Shown here: piece after piece, positions 1-5,606 of the stretch
Numbering within the stretch: position 1 is the stretch's first letter
How the letters are laid out: each line of letters opens with the position of its first letter
Assembly (NCBI GenBank): GCA_964631945.1
Contig: CAZWAY010000003.1
Location: 62,001 to 126,000 of the forward strand
Length of the DNA: 64,000 nucleotides
DNA from: JABFRZ01 sp964631945
GTDB taxonomy: Bacteria > Planctomycetota > UBA1135 > GCA-002686595
Direction: 5' to 3'
Notes under the pieces: model-generated
Databases searched by the model: none
What the model saw: the letters and a program-made list of their open reading frames with translations, nothing else
Told to the model about the DNA's origin: nothing
Made by a program: the position numbers and the translations under genes

Positions 1-255
1 CGCCTCCTCCAGTTCCAGGACGGGACCCTCGACCCGTGCCACGAAGTGCAGTCGCTGATCGAGACCCGGCTGCGTGACCTCGAGGAGCGCTTGAAGCAGC
101 TCCGCGCGGTCCGCGGGGTGCTCCGCGTCTCGCTCGAGGCATGCCACCGGGGGGCAGCCTCCGGCCGCTGCCAGGTCCTCGACGGCCTCGCGCAGGGCCG
201 CACCGTCACAAGCGGCAAGCGTGGTCGGAGGCGGAACAAGGCAAGATCCAGGTAA
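1..255 (+). CDS. merR: MerR-family Hg(II)-responsive regulator, C-terminal part
   Basis: The frame enters from the left edge and ends at TAA 253-255, so only the last 84 residues are visible: the effector region and the long dimerisation helix (acidic and basic heptads). Cysteines at visible residues 13, 48 and 57 are spaced 35 and 9 apart. This is the spacing of C82, C117 and C126, which bind Hg(II) in Tn501 MerR, and the CHxxxxxxxC pattern matches too. That favours a mercury sensor over CueR, ZntR or CadR. The DNA-binding domain lies outside the window. The mer genes follow on the same strand, five bases from a MerR-type promoter, so this protein probably twists that promoter open when Hg(II) binds. 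Confidence 0.88.
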   Translation, partial: RLLQFQDGTLDPCHEVQSLIETRLRDLEERLKQLRAVRGVLRVSLEACHRGAASGRCQVLDGLAQGRTVTSGKRGRRRNKARSR

Positions 256-260
256 GCCGC

Positions 261-292
261 TTGACCTTGCACCTGGGTGCAAGCCGTAGCCT
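261..292 (+). promoter_or_regulatory. MerR-type promoter with operator palindrome
   Basis: A -35 box TTGACC (261-266) and a -10-like TAGCCT (287-292) are separated by 20 bp, the over-long spacer typical of MerR-activated promoters. The spacer carries a perfect inverted repeat, CTTGCACC-TG-GGTGCAAG (266-283). The expected transcription start, about seven bases after the -10 box, is at or near 299, the A of the next gene's ATG, so the transcript may have no leader. Boxes and palindrome are seen directly; control by the adjacent MerR is inferred. Confidence 0.8.
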
Positions 293-298
293 TGTCGC

Positions 299-772
299 AT
301 GGCTCCGACCTGCACCGTCACCGGCGCCTCGGGAAAGAAGGTCAGCGAGACGACGCTCACGCACCTTCTCCGCGAGGAGGCGCTACCGCGCATCGTGGGA
401 CGCCAGTGGTTCTTCTGCTCGGACCCGGGCTGCGACGTCGTCTACTTCACTGCGGACGGCGAGACCCTCACCAAGGACGCGCTCAAGGTCCGCGTCGGCC
501 TGAAGGAGAACGGGACGCCCAGGCCGCTCTGCTACTGCTTCGGGTACGACCTCGAGGACGTCGAGCGCGAGGCCGCGGCCGCCGAGGACTCCGTCATCGC
601 GGCCGCGATCACCGAGCAGTGTCGCCAGGGGCTCGACCGGTGCGAGGAAACGAACCCACAGGGTTCGTGCTGCCTCGGGAACGTCCGGCGTGTGTTCCTC
701 GAGGCCCGGGGTGGCGCGGGCGGCGATTCGCACGACTGCTGCTCGAGTAGGCCGCGCAGGGAGGACTCGTGA
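299..772 (+). CDS. CopZ-like iron-sulfur metallochaperone (zf-CopZ family)
   Basis: The 157-residue protein matches the N-terminal domain of Archaeoglobus CopZ, which holds a [2Fe-2S] cluster and zinc and feeds metal to membrane transporters. Visible ligand candidates are a Cys near the N-terminus, a CSDPGC motif near residue 40, a CYC motif near residue 80 and a CC pair near residue 122. The CxC plus CC set corresponds to the cluster ligands of CopZ. The C-terminal HMA domain of full-length CopZ is absent. No Shine-Dalgarno sequence precedes ATG 299, consistent with leaderless translation. Its stop (770-772) overlaps the GTG start of the MerT-type gene. A cytoplasmic role handing over reduced Hg or Cu is inferred from family and context. 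Confidence 0.82.
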   Translation: MAPTCTVTGASGKKVSETTLTHLLREEALPRIVGRQWFFCSDPGCDVVYFTADGETLTKDALKVRVGLKENGTPRPLCYCFGYDLEDVEREAAAAEDSVIAAAITEQCRQGLDRCEETNPQGSCCLGNVRRVFLEARGGAGGDSHDCCSSRPRREDS

Positions 773-1419
773 GCGCGCACACACGAAGGAACCTCGGCGC
801 TTGGACCGTGACGGGCGCCACGCTCTCGGCCGTGCTCTCGTCCGCGTGCTGCTGGCTCCCGCTGCTCCTGCTGGCGTTTGGCGCGTCGGCAACGGGGCTC
901 TCGGCGACCTTCGAGGCCTACCGGATGCCGCTGCTCGTCGCGGCTGGCTCACTGCTCGCGACGGGGTTCTATCTCGTTTACCTCCGCAAGCCCGTCTGTC
1001 AACCCGGGAGTACTTGCTCCGTCCCGAGTTCCAGACTTGCGCGGTGTAACAAGGGCATGTTGTGGATCGCCACGGTGCTCGTCGGCGCATTCGCGTTCTT
1101 CCCGAACTACGTGGGAGCGCTTCTCGGCGGACGAGCGGCAGATTCCGTGGAAGGTGCGACCGTCCACCTGGAGATCGAAGGGATGACCTGCGAGGCTTGC
1201 GCCCTGCACATCGAGGAGGAGCTACGCTCCGTTCCGGGCGTGCGCGCGGCCCGGATCACCTACGACGAGCGTCGCGCCACCATCACCGCCGACCCCACGA
1301 CTCCGCCAACGGAAGCGGAGCTCGTCCAGGCGGTCGAGCAAGCCGGGTACAAGGCGACCATGCTCCACGGTTCACTGAACGCAACCAGCATTTCACCACA
1401 AGAAAGGAAAGTCCCATGA
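769..1419 (+). CDS. merT: MerT-type mercuric transporter fused to MerP-like HMA domain
   Basis: The 216-residue membrane protein has about three transmembrane segments (roughly 12-37, 52-71 and 94-113), with the MerT vicinal cysteines C27-C28 followed by W-L-P in the first. A Cys-rich loop follows the second segment (KPVC...STC...ARC). The C-terminal third is an HMA domain with a canonical GMTCEAC motif (C141, C144), the role of free MerP in Tn501-type operons. GTG 769 is used because it overlaps the previous stop. Expected role: passing Hg(II) from the periplasm through the inner membrane. The HMA cysteines here are ordinary TGC codons, unlike those of the two TGA-containing genes downstream. 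The stop overlaps the next ATG as ATGA. Confidence 0.85.
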   Translation: MSAHTRRNLGAWTVTGATLSAVLSSACCWLPLLLLAFGASATGLSATFEAYRMPLLVAAGSLLATGFYLVYLRKPVCQPGSTCSVPSSRLARCNKGMLWIATVLVGAFAFFPNYVGALLGGRAADSVEGATVHLEIEGMTCEACALHIEEELRSVPGVRAARITYDERRATITADPTTPPTEAELVQAVEQAGYKATMLHGSLNATSISPQERKVP

Positions 1420-1706
1420 TCAAGCTCTCCCTCATCGGCCTGGGCAGTCTCGCGCTCGCGACCGCAGGCGCCTTCGGCCTCGCGAGTTCCGGTACGGACC
1501 GCGCCGATTGCCCCGGCAAGATCGCCTGTCCGCTCACGGGAGAGGAGATCTGCCGCGACCAGTGCCCGACCATCGACTCCGGCCGAGAGGACTGCCCGGG
1601 ACGCATCGAGTGCCCGCTCACGGGAGAACTCGTCTGCGTCGATCAGTGCCCGCTCGACCAGACGAGTGCTTCGGTCCCTGTGGCTCGCCCTTGCTGCAAG
1701 AAGTAG
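1416..1706 (+). CDS. Small secreted Cys-rich protein with two tandem repeats
   Basis: The 96-residue product has a cleavable-looking signal peptide (K3, then a hydrophobic run to about residue 27). Two copies follow of a unit near 20 residues reading DCPG-x-I-x-CPLTGE-x2-C-x-DQCP, four cysteines each, and the tail ends in CCKK. Ten cysteines in fewer than 70 mature residues suggest a periplasmic thiol-rich metal binder. No named family is recognised. ATG 1416 overlaps the MerT-type stop (ATGA), and an AGAAAGGAAAG ribosome site lies just upstream. The position inside a mer operon suggests Hg(II) sequestration, which is inference. Confidence 0.8.
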   Translation: MIKLSLIGLGSLALATAGAFGLASSGTDRADCPGKIACPLTGEEICRDQCPTIDSGREDCPGRIECPLTGELVCVDQCPLDQTSASVPVARPCCKK

Positions 1707-1729
1707 GCGTCGCTGCCTTCGCCTGACGC

Positions 1730-2458
1730 ATGCGCAACTTCGTCGTCCTCGGGATCGTCCTCGCGCTCTTCGGCTGCACGCGGCCGAAGGAGCGCCCATC
1801 CACGCCCGCCGAAATCGCCGAGGTGACGTTCCACGTACTCGGCCTCCAGAAGACGCCCTCCGGCGCGACATGACGTGGGTGACCGGACAAGGTCACCGAG
1901 TCCCTGGAAGGGGCTCATCCCAGCAGACGGACCGAGTGGAACTACGACGAGGACCTCGTCACGATCGCCTTCGATCCTCGGGAGACGAACGCCGAGGAAC
2001 TCGAGCACGGCATCGAGGCGCTCGGCTACCGTGCCGAGCAGGCCTCGACGGCGTCTCCCGCGTCCCTTGCACCTTCCGACGTCTTCGGCGTTCCACGCGA
2101 CGCCCCGGCGTACTTTGGCCAAGCGCTCGAGCGGGCGAAGGCGGCCGGAAAGCCGCTCCTCATCGACTTCTGGGCTCCTTGGTGTGGGCCGTGCCTGAAG
2201 CTCAAGCGAGAGACCCTAGAGAGCCCCGAGCTGGCCGGGCTACTCGCCAGGTTCGAGGTCATCGCGGTCAACCTCGATGAGGCGCCGGCGCTCGGGAAAT
2301 TCTACCGCGTCTCCTCGATCCCCTACGTCCTGTTCGTCGACTCCCGGGGAGCGGTCGTGGATCGGCTGCTCGGCTTCGAGCCTTCCGCGCAGTTCCGAGT
2401 GCGACTGGAGAAGGCTCTCCCGAGGGTCGAGGAATCACCACCCGTCCGGCAGCGTTAG
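1730..2458 (+). CDS. Putative selenoprotein: lipoprotein with HMA-like UxxU motif and thioredoxin domain
   Basis: From ATG 1730 to TAG 2456-2458 the frame is open apart from TGA codons at 1871 and 1880 (codons 48 and 51). Residues 1-16 are a lipoprotein signal ending LFGC. An HMA-like fold spans about 31-99: strand VTFHVLG, then a T-U-RG-U stretch in which both TGAs stand where HMA domains have CxxC, then a helix with V and L four and eight residues after the second, then LVTIAFDP and ALGYRA. A thioredoxin domain with WAPWCGPC (C152, C155) and cis-proline P198 completes the 242-residue protein. With TGA as stop, only a 47-residue lipopeptide would form. The gene is flanked by mer genes and a similar gene. 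I infer selenocysteine insertion; a pseudogene is the alternative. Confidence 0.72.
1878..1897 (+). promoter_or_regulatory. Hairpin spanning second TGA (possible SECIS part)
   Basis: GGTGACC (1878-1884) and GGTCACC (1891-1897) form a perfect 7-bp stem around the loop GGACAA. The second TGA (1880-1882) is inside the 5' arm. Loop bases one and two are G, as in bacterial SECIS elements, but the loop is only 11 nt after the first TGA, closer than the usual spacing. It may act together with the hairpin that follows directly. Confidence 0.4.
1898..1916 (+). promoter_or_regulatory. Candidate bacterial SECIS hairpin, gene 1
   Basis: GAGTCCC (1898-1904) pairs with GGGGCTC (1910-1916) in a 7-bp stem with one G-T wobble; the loop is TGGAA, with G at positions two and three. 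The loop lies 22 nt after the second TGA and 31 nt after the first, both inside the roughly 16-37 nt range known for bacterial SECIS elements, so one element could serve both codons. Small hairpins are common in G+C-rich DNA, so the support is moderate. Confidence 0.5.
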
Positions 2459-2497
2459 CTAGACTCGCAACCGTCAAGGGTTCCTGGAGAACCGTTC

Positions 2498-3229
2498 ATG
2501 AAGATCCCCATTCATCCTCGGGCTCGGCTCCTCAACGCAGGCAGAAGCTTGGCTCGCCGGGCGCTGCTCTTGTGCGCAGGAAGTGCCGTCCTCCTTCTCG
2601 GCGCATGCCTGAGCACGTCGCGATCTTCGGAGCGCTACGTGGTACTCGAGTCCCAGAAGTTCACATGAAGCGCGTCCAAGGGCCTCGGGTGAGGCTCAAG
2701 GCTCGCGCCCGTGCTGGCGCGGTTGGACGAGATCGAAGGTGTCGCGGAGAGCCGCGTCGACTGGACCGGCAAGCGCTTCCTCCTCGGGTTGGAGAGCGGC
2801 GCCGGCAAGGACCGGGTGGAGGCGCGGGCGGTCGAGACGCTGGGCGAGGGGGCGCGAGCCCTCGATGACGGCCAGGTTCGCGAAGTCGTGGACTCGTTCC
2901 GCAAGGGCGAGGCGTGGATGCGGGCAGGTGAGACGCTGCAGCTCTCTCGATTCGAGGCCGGCGTGCTCGCCAAGCGCTACGGGAAGGAAGCCGCCGCGGA
3001 GATCGCGCTGGACGAAGCTGGAGCGGGGAAGCTCGTGGCGCTCTTCGAGCAGGAGTTCATCCGGGCATTCGAGCGAACGCACGCCGGACAAGGGATCGAT
3101 TCCGTACCGCAGGAGTTCGAGTCCGCGGCGAAGCGAATCCTCGAGGCGAGCGCTTCGTCCATGACTCCGGGTCAGCACGCGGCACTCGCGAAGTACCTGA
3201 AGCGGTTCGAGGAGTCTCAGGCGCGATAG
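2498..3229 (+). CDS. Putative selenoprotein: lipoprotein with variant HMA-like domain and two in-frame TGAs
   Basis: ATG 2498 opens a frame to TAG 3227-3229 (243 residues) interrupted only by TGA 2666 and TGA 2690 (codons 57 and 65). Residues 1-37 form a long lipoprotein signal with lipobox LLGAC. An HMA-like unit follows: strand YVVLES, a loop T-U-SASKGLG-U-G, helix LAPVLARL, then EGVAESRVDWTG and FLLGLE strands. Residues beyond 120 are a helical acidic/basic extension of unknown function. Without read-through, only a 56-residue lipopeptide and an orphan downstream frame would exist, yet both halves share one frame. The gene starts 39 bases after the similar gene upstream, with which it shares a QK-T loop context. 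Selenocysteine is inferred; decay is the alternative. Confidence 0.7.
2680..2697 (+). promoter_or_regulatory. Candidate bacterial SECIS hairpin for first TGA, gene 2
   Basis: GGGCCTC (2680-2686) pairs with GAGGCTC (2691-2697), seven pairs with one G-T wobble, around the loop GGGT. The stem starts exactly 11 nt after TGA 2666-2668 and the loop 18 nt after it. An upper stem 11 nt from the UGA is the arrangement of E. coli fdhF, and a G at the loop start is the SelB-recognised feature. It overlaps the second TGA (2690-2692). Confidence 0.5.
2704..2721 (+). promoter_or_regulatory. Candidate bacterial SECIS hairpin for second TGA, gene 2
   Basis: CGCGCC (2704-2709) and GGCGCG (2716-2721) form a perfect 6-bp stem with loop CGTGCT, G at position two. 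The stem starts 11 nt and the loop 17 nt after TGA 2690-2692, again the geometry expected of a bacterial SECIS. The repeated 11-nt spacing at both TGAs of this gene is the point of interest. Confidence 0.5.
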
Positions 3230-3351
3230 CGGCGCGTCCTGGCGTGGGCCCGACCTCGCAGTGTCCTGGCATGCCAACTGTCCCTGGAGTGGCACAGCCT
3301 TCTCATGAAACCAACGTTCTCCGCCGATCATCAGTGGAGTAGAACCCTTCC

Positions 3352-3849
3352 ATGGTCAGCCGTAGCCGCATCGCCACCAAGCGCCCGCTCGCTCTCGTGT
3401 GGGCGGTGCTTGCGCTATTGCAGCCCTTCCTGGGGCTCCAACACGCGCTGGCCTCGGCCGTTTTCTCAAGGGTTCCAGACTGCTGCATCGGTCCGGAGCG
3501 GCCGGACTGCTGCCCGGCGGTGTGCGAGGAAGGCTCCGGCCCCGTTCTGCTCCCAGAGTTACCGGAGTGCTGCAAGGTCCAGTCTCCGCCGAGCGCTCCG
3601 CGGGAACCGGAGCCGACAGCTCGCCTGGCCATTCCGGACCCGGCGAAGCGGGTGCTACTCGCGATACACCAGGCGGCGCATTCGACCGATCCCGTCGTGG
3701 CTCCGTGGGTCGGCCGCGATCCTTCTTGCGACCTCCTCGGACCGGCACCGCCTGGTACGACAACTCGCTCTCGACCGACGACTCTCCATTGGCTGACGAA
3801 TCGGGGAACGATCGCCGCGTTGGCGTTGCTCTCCGTGGCTCGTCTGTAG
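3352..3849 (+). CDS. Cys-rich membrane-anchored or secreted protein of unknown function
   Basis: The 165-residue product has a basic N-terminus and a hydrophobic segment at about 13-37, either signal peptide or anchor. Three CC-containing clusters follow (PDCCIG, PDCCPAVC, PECC), and a C-terminal hydrophobic stretch is near 150-163. The CC pairs recall the Cys-rich peptide earlier in the operon and suggest soft-metal binding outside the membrane. No family is recognised. It is 122 bases after the second TGA-containing gene, on the same strand, and precedes the efflux genes. Confidence 0.6.
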   Translation: MVSRSRIATKRPLALVWAVLALLQPFLGLQHALASAVFSRVPDCCIGPERPDCCPAVCEEGSGPVLLPELPECCKVQSPPSAPREPEPTARLAIPDPAKRVLLAIHQAAHSTDPVVAPWVGRDPSCDLLGPAPPGTTTRSRPTTLHWLTNRGTIAALALLSVARL

Positions 3850-3986
3850 CAACTCTCCAAGCCTGATTCGCTGACGGCTGTCAGAACTTGACCGCCGTCG
3901 CCAGCGTGCACGTTGCGCCTGGCCCATGTCGTGCGACCTGCCGGGAGCACGGCCCTTCTTGGCACCCCACCCGCTTGGAGTCTGCA

Positions 3987-5576
3987 ATGAGAGCTCGAAC
4001 GTCCTTCCTCCTCCTTTTCGTCGGCCTGGTCGCCGCGGCCGTTCTCCTGCGCGAGCCGCTTCTGTCGTTCGCCCGACCCATCCGCGGCGCGGACGAGGCT
4101 TCGCCCCAGGGCACGACGTACTACTGCCCGATGCACCCGAGCTATCGCTCCGACCATCCGGGCGACTGCCCCGTCTGCAACATGAAGCTCGTCCCGCTCG
4201 AGGGCGCAGGTAGCGGAGGAGCTCAAGCTCAGCCCACGCAAGGCGCCTGGACGTGCGAGATGCACACCGAGATCGTCGGCAAGGAGGGGGATCGATGCTC
4301 TGAATGCGGTATGGACCTCACGCCCCCATCGAAGTCAGCACCGATGCAAGGGATGCACGATGGCGAGCCTCGACACGAGGCCGACAGCGTCCCCGCAGGC
4401 GCACAAGGGGCTTCGAAAGCGCCCGTCTATTACTGCCCGATGCATCCGAGCTACCGCTCGGACCATCCCGGTGACTGCCCGATCTGCAACATGAAGCTCG
4501 TCCCCCTCGAGGAGGACGCTGGCGGAGCGATGTCGGTGGCTGGGCGCGGCATCGTGACGGTCCAGCCCGAGCAACGACAGCTCATCGGCGTGCGGACCTC
4601 CGTCGTCGAGCGAGCGCCGGCGCAGAAGGAGATCCGTGCCGCCGGGCGTGTGGAGGCGGACGAAACGAGACTCGCAGCCGTCAACCTCAAGGTCGGCGGC
4701 TGGATCGAGGAACTCTTCGTGCGCTCAGTGGGCGAGCGCGTCGAGGTCGGCGCACCGCTCTTTTCCCTTTGGAGCCCTGAGCTGTACGAAGCCCAGCAGA
4801 GCTACGCGCTCCTCAACAAGTCCAAGCTGGCGAGGGGAGGGTCCTCCGAAGCTGACGCAGCAATGCGCGCGGCTCGCGAGCGGCTGCTGCTATGGGACCT
4901 GACCGAGGAGCAGATCCGGCATCTCGAATCCGGGAAGGAGCCGGAACGACGCACGACCATCCACGCACGCGTTGCCGGCACGGTGACGATGCGCGGCGTT
5001 GTCGCGGGGACGTACGTCGAGCCGGGGGATGACCTCTTCCAGCTCGCCGATCTGTCCCGCCTCTGGATCCAGGTCGACGTCTTCGAGCACGAGCTGGCGC
5101 AAGTCCACCCGGGCGTCCGCGCTGACCTCGAGGTTTTCGCGCTTTCCGGAGAGCGCTTCCAGGGAGAGGTCGCTTTCGTCTACCCGACGCTCGACGAGGC
5201 GCGGCGCACGCAGCGCGTTCGCCTCGAGATCGACAACGCGGATGGCCGTCTGAAGCCAGGCATGTACGGAGCGGTCCGGATCCCCGTCGACCTCGGCGAG
5301 GTCCTCACGGTCGCGGACTCCGCCGTGCTCGACTCGGGCGAGCGCCAGCTTGTCTTCGTCGAGCGCGAGGCGGGCCGCTTCGAGCCGCGTGAGGTCGAGC
5401 TCGGCGCGCGCGGCGAGGGCTGGGTCGTGGTGCAGAGCGGCCTCGAGCCCGGCGAGAAGGTCGTCACGAGCGGCACGTTCTTGATCGACTCCGAGAGCCG
5501 ACTTCGGGCGGCGGTGCTCGGAAGCTCCAGCGGTGGCAGCGATTCGGAAGGGGGTGCGCATGAGCACCACCACTGA
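3987..5576 (+). CDS. cusB: CusB-type RND periplasmic adaptor with three N-terminal metal-binding motifs
   Basis: The membrane-fusion subunit of a heavy-metal tripartite efflux pump, 529 residues. After an N-terminal signal/anchor (8-27) come three heavy-metal-binding motifs of the CPMHP/C-x2-CxMKL kind: C47/C61/C64, C90/C104/C107 and C150/C164/C167. The first and third are near-identical (YYCPMHPSYRSDHPGDCP), implying internal duplication. The barrel-sandwich hybrid and beta-barrel region follows (GGWIEELFV, GTVTMRGVVAGTYVEPGDDLF, LFQLADLSRLW), and the C-terminus is His-rich (AHEHHH). ATG 3987 is preferred over upstream starts because it begins the signal and has TTGGAG upstream. The motifs would load Cu(I), Ag(I) or Hg(II) onto the pump. 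Confidence 0.9.
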   Translation: MRARTSFLLLFVGLVAAAVLLREPLLSFARPIRGADEASPQGTTYYCPMHPSYRSDHPGDCPVCNMKLVPLEGAGSGGAQAQPTQGAWTCEMHTEIVGKEGDRCSECGMDLTPPSKSAPMQGMHDGEPRHEADSVPAGAQGASKAPVYYCPMHPSYRSDHPGDCPICNMKLVPLEEDAGGAMSVAGRGIVTVQPEQRQLIGVRTSVVERAPAQKEIRAAGRVEADETRLAAVNLKVGGWIEELFVRSVGERVEVGAPLFSLWSPELYEAQQSYALLNKSKLARGGSSEADAAMRAARERLLLWDLTEEQIRHLESGKEPERRTTIHARVAGTVTMRGVVAGTYVEPGDDLFQLADLSRLWIQVDVFEHELAQVHPGVRADLEVFALSGERFQGEVAFVYPTLDEARRTQRVRLEIDNADGRLKPGMYGAVRIPVDLGEVLTVADSAVLDSGERQLVFVEREAGRFEPREVELGARGEGWVVVQSGLEPGEKVVTSGTFLIDSESRLRAAVLGSSSGGSDSEGGAHEHHH

Positions 5577-5606
5577 GAGCGAGTCGAACGCCAATAGGAG
5601 CCGCTG

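Noticed and set aside
1868..1888. Pair of compensating indels (or a dead gene) as the explanation of the two TGAs at 1871 and 1880
   Set aside because: Reading ATGACGTGGGTGACC in another frame gives MTWVT, and two compensating indels could also restore the frame. Direct read-through needs no change and puts both TGAs at HMA ligand spacing, and the next gene shows the same pattern. Kept only as the alternative.
3871..3910. Separate promoter for the pump genes with TTGACC at 3889 and a 5-bp inverted repeat CTGAC-GGCT-GTCAG
   Set aside because: No acceptable -10 box at normal or MerR-type spacing and no operator-like palindrome in the spacer; too weak to call.
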